From the NCBI GenBank assembly GCA_023657425.1, contig JAGTJW010000001.1, positions 434,001 through 498,000 of the forward strand: a DNA stretch of 64,000 nt. The letters are read 5' to 3'. Of this stretch, positions 8,313 to 17,613 are shown one piece after another. A program made the translations under genes and the position numbers. The notes below the pieces were generated by a model. It did not search any database and was not told the origin of the DNA. It worked only from the letters and a program-made list of their open reading frames with translations. The DNA comes from Ideonella sp. WA131b. Lineage in GTDB: Bacteria > Pseudomonadota > Gammaproteobacteria > Burkholderiales > Burkholderiaceae_C. Position 1 is the stretch's first letter, and every line of letters begins with the position of its first letter.

Positions 8313-9710
8313 GTGACAGATTCATCCTTGCTCGACCCTGAGCTCGCCGCCATCGGCGAGGCCCGCGCCAAGGCGAGGGCAGCACGCCAGGCCTTCGAGG
8401 CCTTCGAAGGCGTGACCCAGGACCAGGCCGACCGCATCGTCGAGGCCATGGCCCGCGCGGCCGAAGGCGCTGCGAAGGAGTTGGCCCGCCTGGCCGTCGA
8501 CGAGACGGGTTATGGCGTCTACGAGGACAAGATCCTCAAGAACCTCTTCAACGCCAAGTTCTGTGCGCATGCGATGAAGAAGATGCGCACGCTGGGCGTG
8601 TTGTGGACCGACGAGGTGGCGCGTGTCACCGCCATCGGCGCACCGATGGGTGTGATCGCCGGCATCATCCCGGTCACCAACCCCACGTCGACGACGATCT
8701 TCAAGTGTCTGGCGGCGGTGAAATCAGGCAACGCCATCGTCTGCGCGCCGCACCCACGTGCCGCCAGGTGCTGTGTGCGCACAGTCGAGATCATGGCCGC
8801 GGCGGCCGAGCAGGCGGGTGCACCCAAGGGCCTGCTGCAGTGCCTGTCCAGCGGCCAGCTGCCCGCCACGCGTGAACTGATGGCCCACCGCGACATCGCG
8901 CTGGTGATGGCCACCGGTGGCGCGGCCATGGTGCGTGCGGCCTACTCGTCTGGCAAACCAACGTTGGCGGTGGGCGCGGGCAATGTGCCGGTGTACATCC
9001 ACCGGTCGGTGGCCGATGTGGCCGAGGCCGCGCTGATGGTGATCACCTCGAAATCCTTTGACAACGGCACCGCCTGCGTGGCCGAGCAATCGGTGGTGCT
9101 CGATGAGCCGATTGCCGATGCTGCGCTGGCGGGCTTCCGGCAACACGGCACGGTGTTCCTCGATGCCGAGCAGCAGCAGCGCCTGGCCGCACTGCTGTTC
9201 ATGGGCCGCGGCGCGCTCAACCCCGAGGCTGTGGGCCAGACCGCGGTGGAGCTGGCGCGGCGCATCGGCATGGCAGTGCCAGCCGGCACCAAGGTGCTGG
9301 GTGCCCTGCTCGACGACGTGGGGCCGCAGACGCCGCTGTCGGCAGAGATCCTGGGCCCGGTGCTGTCGTTCTACCGCTCCGCTGACCTGCCTGCCGCCCA
9401 CCAGCGCTGCCGCGAGGTGCTGGCCTTCGGCGGCGAAGGCCACACCCTCGGCCTGCACGGCCGTGACGAAGCCATGCTGGCGGCGATGTCGGACCTGCCA
9501 GCGTCGCGCATCATCGTCAACACGCCCAGCCTGCTGGGCGGCATGGGCTTCAGCGCCGGCACCGATCCGTCGTTCATGCTGGGCACCGGCACCTGGAGCG
9601 GTTCGATCGTGTCGGACAACGTCACGCCGATGCACCTCATCAACATCAAGCGCATCGCGCTCGAGAACCGGCCGTGGCGCGACATCTACTCGCCCACGAT
9701 GGGGTTGTAG
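8313..9710 (+). CDS. CoA-acylating aldehyde dehydrogenase (PduP/EutE-like), BMC core
   Basis: 465 residues, GTG start. The catalytic Cys is in NGTACVAEQS (Cys255), with GVIAGIIPVTNPTST in the nucleotide-binding part and AEILGPVLSFY near the C-terminus, all as in the PduP/EutE branch that converts aldehydes and CoA to acyl-CoA with NAD. Lack of the Glu general base and the NPTST motif fit the acylating type. This is the signature enzyme of aldehyde-processing microcompartments. The N-terminus is short compared with PduP and shows no clear targeting helix. The EutJ-like gene starts 2 bases after its stop. The aldehyde substrate cannot be read from sequence. Confidence 0.92.
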   Translation: MTDSSLLDPELAAIGEARAKARAARQAFEAFEGVTQDQADRIVEAMARAAEGAAKELARLAVDETGYGVYEDKILKNLFNAKFCAHAMKKMRTLGVLWTDEVARVTAIGAPMGVIAGIIPVTNPTSTTIFKCLAAVKSGNAIVCAPHPRAARCCVRTVEIMAAAAEQAGAPKGLLQCLSSGQLPATRELMAHRDIALVMATGGAAMVRAAYSSGKPTLAVGAGNVPVYIHRSVADVAEAALMVITSKSFDNGTACVAEQSVVLDEPIADAALAGFRQHGTVFLDAEQQQRLAALLFMGRGALNPEAVGQTAVELARRIGMAVPAGTKVLGALLDDVGPQTPLSAEILGPVLSFYRSADLPAAHQRCREVLAFGGEGHTLGLHGRDEAMLAAMSDLPASRIIVNTPSLLGGMGFSAGTDPSFMLGTGTWSGSIVSDNVTPMHLINIKRIALENRPWRDIYSPTMGL

Positions 9711-9712
9711 GC

Positions 9713-10537
9713 ATGCTCATGCGCACCCATCCTGACCACGCCACAGAGGCCGCGCAGCGCTTCCTCGATGCCGCCGCGCCGCGCCTGCGCGCGCCAGCAC
9801 TGCTGGACGGCCCACTGCGCTTCGGTATCGACCTGGGCACGGCCACCATCGTCGTTACCGCCGTGGATGCACAGGCGCAGCCGGTGTACTGGGACTTCGT
9901 GCGCGCCCAGGTGGTGCGTGATGGGGTGGTGGTCGACTTCCAGGGTGCGGTCGACGCCGTGCGGCGGCTGAAGGCCGGCGCCGAGGCGGCCTTGGGCACC
10001 CCCATCGACGCAGCCGCCACGGCACACCCACCGGCCGTGCCGCTGAGCGATTGCCGGGCCTGCAGCTACGTGCTGCAGCAGGCGGGCATCGACTGCCGCA
10101 GCCTCGTCGACGAGGTGACGGCGGCCAACGCCATCCTCGGCGTGCGCGATGGCGCCGTCGTCGATGTGGGCGGTGGCTCAACCGGTGTCGGCGTTTTTCG
10201 CGCCGGCGCACTGGCACGCTTGAGCGATCTGGCTGGCGGTGGCCACCACCTCGACCTGATCCTGGCCGGCGCGCTGCGCATCACGGTCGAGGCCGCCGAG
10301 GTGCACAAGCGCGAGCGTGGCGGCGACATCCTGCAGGTGCTGCGGCCCGGCATCGAGCGCATGGCCGAGTCGGTGCGCCGGCAGTGCGGCGGGGTGGACC
10401 CCGGCACGGTGCACCTGGCCGGCGGCGCACTGACGCTGCCAGGCGCCGACGCCGTCGTTGAACGCTACCTCGGCTGGGCCGTGCGGGGCTACAGGCACGC
10501 CGAGCTGATCACCCCCTTCGGCATCGCGCTCAGCTGA
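9713..10537 (+). CDS. EutJ-like actin/Hsp70-fold ATPase
   Basis: 274 residues from the ATG at 9713, placed directly after the dehydrogenase stop; this length matches EutJ. The phosphate-1 motif FGIDLGTATIVVTAV is at about 37-51, phosphate-2 VVDVGGGSTGVGVF around 150, and an adenosine motif LAGGALTLPG near 245. This is the ASKHA fold of the EutJ/DnaK group. EutJ is thought to act as a chaperone or reactivation factor in ethanolamine-type microcompartments. Its presence argues for an elaborate metabolosome rather than a minimal shell, although no B12 enzyme is visible in this window. Confidence 0.85.
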   Translation: MLMRTHPDHATEAAQRFLDAAAPRLRAPALLDGPLRFGIDLGTATIVVTAVDAQAQPVYWDFVRAQVVRDGVVVDFQGAVDAVRRLKAGAEAALGTPIDAAATAHPPAVPLSDCRACSYVLQQAGIDCRSLVDEVTAANAILGVRDGAVVDVGGGSTGVGVFRAGALARLSDLAGGGHHLDLILAGALRITVEAAEVHKRERGGDILQVLRPGIERMAESVRRQCGGVDPGTVHLAGGALTLPGADAVVERYLGWAVRGYRHAELITPFGIALS

Positions 10538-10574
10538 GCCCTGCGCTGAACCCCGACCCGAACCAAGGCCACTC

Positions 10575-11189
10575 ATGGAAGTCCAACTCCGCACTTATGC
10601 CTTTGTCGACCGCATGCAGCCGCAAGCTGCGGCGCATGTCGCGTCCACCTGCCAGGGCGACGTGCCGATTGCCGGCATGTCGGAGCTGTACATCGAGGTG
10701 GCGCCGGGCAACGAGATCTTCCGCTGCGCCGACATCGCGCTGAAGGCCGCCGATGTGCGGCCCGCGCTGCAGGTGGTCGAGCGCGAGTTCGGCCTGCTCG
10801 AGATCCATGCGCGATCTCAAGCCGAGGTGCAGGCTGCGGGCCAGGCCGTGCTGGCGCACCTCAAGCTCACCGAGGCCGACCGGCTCAAGCCCAAGGTCGC
10901 TTCGTCGATGTTTGTCACCAACGTCAACCCCTACCAGGCGCAGCTGATCAACAAGTGGCGCAAGGGCAACCTGCTGATTCCCGGCCAAAGCCTGTATGTG
11001 CTGGAAGTCTCGCCGGCCGCCTATGTGACGCTGGCGGCCAACGAGGCCGAGAAGGCCGCCGACATCAGCATCATCGAGGTGCGTGCGCTTGGCCGCTTCG
11101 GGCGGTTGTTCATCTCGGGCACCGAGAGCAATGTGCAGGCCGCTGCAGCGGCGGCCATCGCCGCGCTCGAGGAACTGGAGGGCAAGTGA
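10575..11189 (+). CDS. BMC-T tandem-domain shell protein
   Basis: 204 residues. Two BMC domains in tandem are visible: one ends with FRCADIALKAADVRPALQVV, the second with ANEAEKAADISIIEVRALGR and RLFISGTESNVQAA. Trimers of such proteins form pseudohexamers in the shell, often with a gated pore for larger substrates or cofactors. The stop codon overlaps the start of the malate-dehydrogenase-like gene (TGATG), so the two are translationally coupled. Length (about 200) fits the BMC-T class; I cannot decide between single and stacked trimer subtypes. Confidence 0.9.
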   Translation: MEVQLRTYAFVDRMQPQAAAHVASTCQGDVPIAGMSELYIEVAPGNEIFRCADIALKAADVRPALQVVEREFGLLEIHARSQAEVQAAGQAVLAHLKLTEADRLKPKVASSMFVTNVNPYQAQLINKWRKGNLLIPGQSLYVLEVSPAAYVTLAANEAEKAADISIIEVRALGRFGRLFISGTESNVQAAAAAAIAALEELEGK

Positions 11190-12463
11190 TGGCGCGCATG
11201 CTGACCGCCGCTGATGTGGAGGCTGCGGCCAAGGCAGGCCAGGGCCTGCTGGTGGCCCCGGGGGACCGGCTGACGCCGCTGGCCCGGGACCGCGCGAAAG
11301 AACTCGGCGTTGCACTGCTGAGCGGTGATGCGCCGCAGGCGGCGGCCACGCCATCCGCGCCAGCATCGGCCAGCGCAACGGCGCCGCTCACGCGCGCTGC
11401 AGCCAAGCCCGCTGGCGCGTCAGCAGCAGACACCACGCCACCATCGGGCCGCCCGTTCGTCTTGCCGCCGTCCGGTGCCATGTACCGCCGCAACGCCCTG
11501 GGCCCGCAATCCCCGGCGGGGCCGGCGCGCGATGGCCGCCCCAAGGCCGGCGTGGTCGGCGCCGGCCATGTCGGCGCGATGACGGCCCTGCGCCTGGCCG
11601 AGAGTGACCTGTTCTCGCAAGTGACGCTGGTCGACGTGGTGCCCGGCCTGGCCGCCGGGCTGGCGCTGGACATGTGGCACGGTGCCGGGCTGTACCGGTT
11701 CTCGACGCTGCTGGCTGGCAGCGACGACCTGACCGCGCTGGCCGGCGCCGCCTACATCGTCATCACGGCCGGCAAGCCGCGCCAACCTGGCATGAGCCGC
11801 ACCGACCTGACGGCGGTGAACGCCGCCATCATCGATGCGGTCGGCCAGGGCATCCGCCAGCACGCGCCCGATGCCACCCTGGTGGTGGTGAGCAACCCGC
11901 TGGAGGAAATGACCCACCGCACGGCCCAGGTCACCGGCTTCCTTGAGGAGCGGGTGTTGGGCATGGCCGGGGTGCTGGATTCCGCCCGCTTCTGTTCGCT
12001 GGTCGGCCTGACCGGCCGGGCCCGGCCACAACAGGTGCAGGCACTGGCCCTGGGCAGCCATGGGCCCGAGATGGTGATCCCGCTCAGCCAGGCCTTCATC
12101 GACAGCACGCCGATCGAGACCGTGCTGGACGCGCCGACACTCCAGGCCATCGTCGAGCGCACGCGTGAATCCGGCGGCGAGGTGGTCAAGCTGCTGCAGA
12201 AGGGCAGCGCCTACTTCTCGCCAGCCGAGTCGGCAGCGGCGATGGTGCGCGCGATGGTCCGCGACGACGGCGAGGTGTTGGCCGCTTGCGTGCGGTCGCG
12301 CGGGGCCTATGGCGCGGTCGACACCCGGGTGGGCCTGCCGGTGCGCCTGGGCCGCCGCGGCCTGAAGGAGATCGTCAACCTGCCGCTGCGCAACGACGAA
12401 CTGACGGCACTGCGCGAGGCAGCGGGGCGCATCGCTGCCCGCATTGCCGAACTGCGGCCCTAG
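11189..12463 (+). CDS. Malate/lactate dehydrogenase-like enzyme with BMC N-terminal domain
   Basis: 424 residues from ATG 11189. Residues 1-45 (LTAADVEAAAKAGQG and DRLTPLARDRAKELGV) match a small N-terminal domain that recurs in microcompartment proteins. An Ala/Pro/Ser linker follows to about 117, then a full LDH/MDH domain: GAGHVGA dinucleotide loop, substrate loop GKPRQPGMSR, NPLEEMT, LDSARF, and catalytic His in LGSHGPEMV. The Arg in the mobile loop favours a dicarboxylate such as oxaloacetate. I infer that it recycles NADH made by the acylating aldehyde dehydrogenase inside the shell, a role usually filled by an alcohol dehydrogenase, and that the N-terminal part targets it there. The exact 2-oxoacid is unproven. 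Confidence 0.85.
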   Translation: MARMLTAADVEAAAKAGQGLLVAPGDRLTPLARDRAKELGVALLSGDAPQAAATPSAPASASATAPLTRAAAKPAGASAADTTPPSGRPFVLPPSGAMYRRNALGPQSPAGPARDGRPKAGVVGAGHVGAMTALRLAESDLFSQVTLVDVVPGLAAGLALDMWHGAGLYRFSTLLAGSDDLTALAGAAYIVITAGKPRQPGMSRTDLTAVNAAIIDAVGQGIRQHAPDATLVVVSNPLEEMTHRTAQVTGFLEERVLGMAGVLDSARFCSLVGLTGRARPQQVQALALGSHGPEMVIPLSQAFIDSTPIETVLDAPTLQAIVERTRESGGEVVKLLQKGSAYFSPAESAAAMVRAMVRDDGEVLAACVRSRGAYGAVDTRVGLPVRLGRRGLKEIVNLPLRNDELTALREAAGRIAARIAELRP

Positions 12464-12495
12464 CCCGTCGCAGCAGGCGTCGTCTTCCACGCTCC

Positions 12496-13533
12496 ATGCG
12501 CGCAGTCGTCTACAAGGGTCCGGGGCTGGTCGAATTGAGCGACGTCCCGCAGCCGCACCTGGCGGATGCCACCGACGCCCTGGTGCGGGTCACGCATGCA
12601 GGCATCTGCGGCACCGACCTGCATGTGGTGAAAGGCGACTTCCCGGGCATGGTGCCGGGCAATGTCGTCGGGCATGAGTTCGTCGGCGAGGTGGTCGAAC
12701 TCGGCCGCGCTGTGCAGCGGCTGCGCGTGGGCGACATGGTGATGTCGTCGGACTTCACGGCCTGTGGCCTCTGCCGCTGGTGCGATCGCGCTGAACACTG
12801 GCAATGTGGCGAGCGTGCCTTCTTCGGCACCGGCACCGCGTTCGGCCCGATGTTGAGCGGTGCGCAGGCCGAGTACGTGCGCGTGCCGCATGCCGACCGC
12901 ACCCTGGGCCTGCTGCCGGCCGGCTGCTCGCCCGAGGCCGGGCTGCTGATGGGCGACAACCTGGCCACCGGCTGGGTGGCTGTGGAACGTGCCAGGCTAG
13001 AGCCTGGCGAGCGGGTCGTGGTCATCGGCGGCGGTGCGGTCGGGCAACTCAGCGCGCTGGCCGCGATGACCGCGGGCGCCGGCTTGGTGGTGGTTGTCGA
13101 GCCGAACCAGGGGCGGCGGGCGTTTGCACAGTCGCAGGGGTCGCTGGCCGTGCATCCTGACGGCGCGCTGGCCCTGGTGCGGCAGTTGACCGATGGTGAC
13201 GGCGCCGACGTGGTGATCGAGGCGGTGGGCGGCAACGGTCCGCTGGACCTGGCGATGGCCTTGGCGCGCGCACGCGGCCGGGTGGTCTCGGTGGGCGCCC
13301 ATGCGTCCGAGACCTGGGGCTTCGCTGTGGGCCGCGCCTTCCGCGAGGAGCTGAGCCTGAGCTTCGCCATCGGCGACGGCATCCGCCTGCGCCGCAAGCT
13401 GACGGGGCTGGTCACCGGCGGCGCCATCGACCCCACGGTGGTCATTGATGCACGTGGTCGATTCGACGACGCACCTGCGCTTTACCAACTTTTAGCAACC
13501 CAGCAGCGGCTGAAGGCAGTGATCACCCCATGA
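12496..13533 (+). CDS. Zinc-dependent medium-chain alcohol dehydrogenase
   Basis: 345 residues. The catalytic zinc ligands are in GICGTDLH and VVGHEFVGEV, the structural zinc loop is ACGLCRWCDRAEHWQC with four Cys, and the dinucleotide motif is VVIGGGAVGQLSALAAM. This is the threonine/sorbitol/alcohol dehydrogenase branch of the MDR family. In the BMC operon it could either supply the aldehyde by oxidising an alcohol or remove it by reduction. Together with the MDH-like enzyme it gives the locus two possible NAD recycling routes. No targeting extension is seen. Confidence 0.88.
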   Translation: MRAVVYKGPGLVELSDVPQPHLADATDALVRVTHAGICGTDLHVVKGDFPGMVPGNVVGHEFVGEVVELGRAVQRLRVGDMVMSSDFTACGLCRWCDRAEHWQCGERAFFGTGTAFGPMLSGAQAEYVRVPHADRTLGLLPAGCSPEAGLLMGDNLATGWVAVERARLEPGERVVVIGGGAVGQLSALAAMTAGAGLVVVVEPNQGRRAFAQSQGSLAVHPDGALALVRQLTDGDGADVVIEAVGGNGPLDLAMALARARGRVVSVGAHASETWGFAVGRAFREELSLSFAIGDGIRLRRKLTGLVTGGAIDPTVVIDARGRFDDAPALYQLLATQQRLKAVITP

Positions 13534-13570
13534 CGCAGGCGCCCGGCGACGGCGCACACTCGGCCGGGCC

Positions 13571-15805
13571 ATGGGTGATCGATTGACACAGCGGATTTCC
13601 CGACCGCGCGGCGCGCTGGCTGCGGCACTGGAGCCGTTTTCAGCCGCCGCCATGCGCGGGCAGTACGAATTGCTGCTGGCCGAGGCGGAGCGTGCTGTGG
13701 TGCGGCTGTTCCCGGCTGTGTCGGCACGCGTCATCGTCCGCACCGGTGACGCCTGGCACGAATGGTCGCGGCTGGAGCACGGCGCTGAAGGTCCGGCGAT
13801 CGTCGCACCGCCTGCCATCGACAGCTGCGAGTTGCCGCTGCGCACGCCGGTGTTCGTCTTCGTGCCGGTGGTGCCCGGTGCGCTGGGCATCCGCATCGAC
13901 GGCGAGGTGCCGGGTGTCGAGGGCTCTGAGGACCTGGCGGTGCTGCGGCGCTTCTTCGCCCTGGCATTGCAGACCTGTGAGCGCCAACGTGTGGCGGCGC
14001 AGAACCTCGACGAGGTGCAGTCGCTGCAGCGTGTGGCCACCCGCATGCTGCAGAGCCACGACCTCAATGAGATCCTGCTGCTGATCACACAGGAGGCCCG
14101 GCGCCTGTTGTCGGCCGACATCTGCGGCGTCTTGCTGCGCGAGTCGGGCCGGATCGTGATGCGCCGCTGCGTCGGCAACCGCTCGCCGCTGACCGCCACG
14201 CTGCAGATGGGCCCGGGTCAGGGCCTGGCTGGCCTGGTGCTCGAACGCAGCGAGCCGGCCTCGGTCGAGGACTACACGGCCAGCGATGAGATCAGCCGTG
14301 ACTTCTTCCATCTGGCCGAGGCCGAAATGGTGCGCTCGGCACTGGCTGCGCCCTTGATCGGCCGCAGTGACGTGATCGGCGTGCTCGAGGTCTGGCGCCG
14401 CCGGCCGTCGACCTTCACGCCGCTGGACACGATGCGCCTGGTCGCGTTGTCGAACCTGGCGTCGATCGCGATCGAGAACGCCGAGCTCTATGCGGCGCAG
14501 CGCCGCATGGTCGATGAGCTCGGCCGCGCCAACGAGGCGCTCAATCGGCGTTACGACATGGTCCGCAGTGTGTCGGACCTGACGCAGAACCTGATGCACA
14601 TGCTGCTGCAAGGCGCCGGCCTCCAGGGCATTGCCAGTGCCGCCGCGCTCTTCTTGAACACCGAGATCGGCGTCGTCGACGCCCACAACAAGGTGCTTGC
14701 CTGGAGCGGTGCCGGCGATGGGTCTGCAATCCTGGCGGAAGTGGGGCAAGTGGCCACGAAGCATTCGCCAAACCCGGACGGAGCACCGGATGCGCCACGC
14801 CATGCCGGTGCGGACACATGGACTGTGACCGTGCAGGACCAGCGCTGGCGCGCGCAACCCGTGGTGGTCGAGGGCAGCGTCGTCGCCTGGGTGATGGGCC
14901 GCATCACCGGCAACAGCGAGGCGCTGGCCGAGCTGACCCTTGCCCAGGTCGCCATGGTGGCGGCGCTGCACAGGCTGGAGCAGCGCGCGGCCAGCCGGGC
15001 CCGCTCGGAGACCGTTGATGCCATCGTCTGGGACCTGCTGCGCGCCGATGATGCGGTGCGCGCCGCCGCCATCGACCGCGCCACCGACGTCAAGCTCGAT
15101 CTCGGTGGGCCGCTGCGCCTGTACCTGTGCGAGGTGGGGCCCAACACGCTGGGGCTGGCCGAGCGGGTCGGTACAACGCTGAGGCAACAGGTGGCCCGCA
15201 CCGTTGGCGGCCTTGGCGGGGACGTGCTGCGGGCGGTCGCGATGCAGGGCACGTCGGTCGCGGTGTTGTGCGCCGATCGGGCGCTGGACGATGCGGAGCG
15301 GTTCGCGCAGCGGCTTGTCACGCGCTTGAGCGACGTACTGGATGGCCGCATGGTCGTGGTGGGGGGCAGCAGCCGCTGCCTGTCCGCCGGAGACTTGAGC
15401 GTCGCCTTCCGTGAGGCACAGATCGCGCTGGACGTGTCGCGCCAGATCGGGCGCTGTGGCGCTGTGGTCTATGACCGCGCTGGGGTGGTGGGCATGCTGC
15501 TCAGCCTGCGGCACGAGGTGGGCATGCGGCGCTTCGTGGAGCTCAACCTGGGGAAATTGCTGCAGGAAGAAGAGAAGCAACGTGATCTGCTGATGCAGAC
15601 CCTGCGCGTGTTCTTCGATGTCAACTGCTCTCACGAAGCGGCGTCACAGCGGCTCGGTGTGCACCGCAAGACGATCGCGCACCGCCTCGGCAAGATCGCC
15701 GAGTTGACCGGCCTCGACCTGAGCACCCATGACGACCGCCTGGTGGCCGACCTGGCGCTGTACGTGCACCAGATGCTTACCAACCTCCTCGGGAAGGCTG
15801 GCTGA
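13571..15805 (+). CDS. GAF-domain regulator with PucR-type C-terminal HTH
   Basis: 744 residues. A coiled and GAF region occupies about residues 150-310 (LQRVATRMLQSHDLNEILLL, LAAPLIGRSDVIGVLEV). A less clear sensory middle follows. The last 70 residues carry an HTH of the PucR/CdaR type (DVNCSHEAASQRLGVHRKTI, AHRLGKIAELTGLDL). Such proteins sense small molecules and activate catabolic operons. It is the last gene of the rightward BMC operon and the only regulator in the locus, so it most likely controls both divergent operons. The N-terminal 140 residues show no family I can name. Confidence 0.85.
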   Translation: MGDRLTQRISRPRGALAAALEPFSAAAMRGQYELLLAEAERAVVRLFPAVSARVIVRTGDAWHEWSRLEHGAEGPAIVAPPAIDSCELPLRTPVFVFVPVVPGALGIRIDGEVPGVEGSEDLAVLRRFFALALQTCERQRVAAQNLDEVQSLQRVATRMLQSHDLNEILLLITQEARRLLSADICGVLLRESGRIVMRRCVGNRSPLTATLQMGPGQGLAGLVLERSEPASVEDYTASDEISRDFFHLAEAEMVRSALAAPLIGRSDVIGVLEVWRRRPSTFTPLDTMRLVALSNLASIAIENAELYAAQRRMVDELGRANEALNRRYDMVRSVSDLTQNLMHMLLQGAGLQGIASAAALFLNTEIGVVDAHNKVLAWSGAGDGSAILAEVGQVATKHSPNPDGAPDAPRHAGADTWTVTVQDQRWRAQPVVVEGSVVAWVMGRITGNSEALAELTLAQVAMVAALHRLEQRAASRARSETVDAIVWDLLRADDAVRAAAIDRATDVKLDLGGPLRLYLCEVGPNTLGLAERVGTTLRQQVARTVGGLGGDVLRAVAMQGTSVAVLCADRALDDAERFAQRLVTRLSDVLDGRMVVVGGSSRCLSAGDLSVAFREAQIALDVSRQIGRCGAVVYDRAGVVGMLLSLRHEVGMRRFVELNLGKLLQEEEKQRDLLMQTLRVFFDVNCSHEAASQRLGVHRKTIAHRLGKIAELTGLDLSTHDDRLVADLALYVHQMLTNLLGKAG

Positions 15806-16601
15806 TGGCGTGCCTTGCCGTGGCGGGATGTGCCTGGTCCGGTGGGTTGGCAGGTCCACACGATCTGATCGGTCCGCAGCGAAATTGACTTGGCACCACC
15901 GGCCGAGATGTCTGCAGAAGCCAAGAGACTAATCGTTGGTGGCGTTGCGGCCCAGGGGGCCGGTTGACCGTGATTTGGCAGAGACCGTGAGTCAGGACCG
16001 GAGCGCCCAGCGACCGCCACCGTTGCGGGGGGTGTCCGAATTTCTGTGTGTGAGGCGGAGTTGCTTGCTGCCAGCCACCTCGAACTTCCGCTTTCTGCAC
16101 CCTTCAGTCCTCGAGCAAGGATCCGTGTACAGCTGCAATGGGTCGACACCGGACGAACTCCCACCACCCGGCGTACTCAAGGTCCCCAAGTTGTCGCCGA
16201 TCGCGGCGACGTTCGACACGACCGCGCCTGAAGGGCCGGTCCCGCTGAGTCAAGCCCGTCCGACTTCGCGTCGCAGGCCGGATTCGGCAGCAGCGCCCCG
16301 CCGGTGAACCGCCCGTCGGCGCTGAACGAGACCGCCATCCACAGGCCGTCGATGGTCTCGAAGCGCCAGAACCCGGTCCCGCCGCCCCGTTGCACGCCGT
16401 GCACCTCACCCGGGCGGCCGGGCTCGCGCCGCAGCGCGGCGCGTTCAAGCATGCCGGCCGGCAGCGGGCCAGCAGCCCGCACGCCCGTGGCCCGCGGGCA
16501 CCGCAGGCCAGGTTGCCCGGGAGGCAGGGGCATGCCGAAGACCGTGCGCCAGCGCCGCGTGTCACACTGCCGGCCCTGCCCTGAGTAGCGCTGCGATCCC
16601 C
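15806..16601. other. 796-base stretch without a supported gene
   Basis: No frame here has convincing coding character on the plus strand. On the minus strand two overlapping frames (16177-16533 and 15992-16219) give plausible fragments, such as [20 protein letters not shown] and then NVAAIGDNLGTLSTPGGG, which could be pieces of one gene separated by a frameshift near 16215. I recognise neither, and I do not annotate them as genes. No terminator hairpin with a T-run was seen after the BMC regulator. Confidence 0.4.
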
Positions 16602-17591
<990 letters not shown>

Positions 17592-17613
17592 AGCCGCGGC
17601 GCAAGGCTGGCGC

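Noticed and set aside
15992..16533. Possible broken gene on the minus strand
   Set aside because: Two short frames look protein-like, but neither has a recognisable family or a start signal; recorded only as a note in the intergenic entry.
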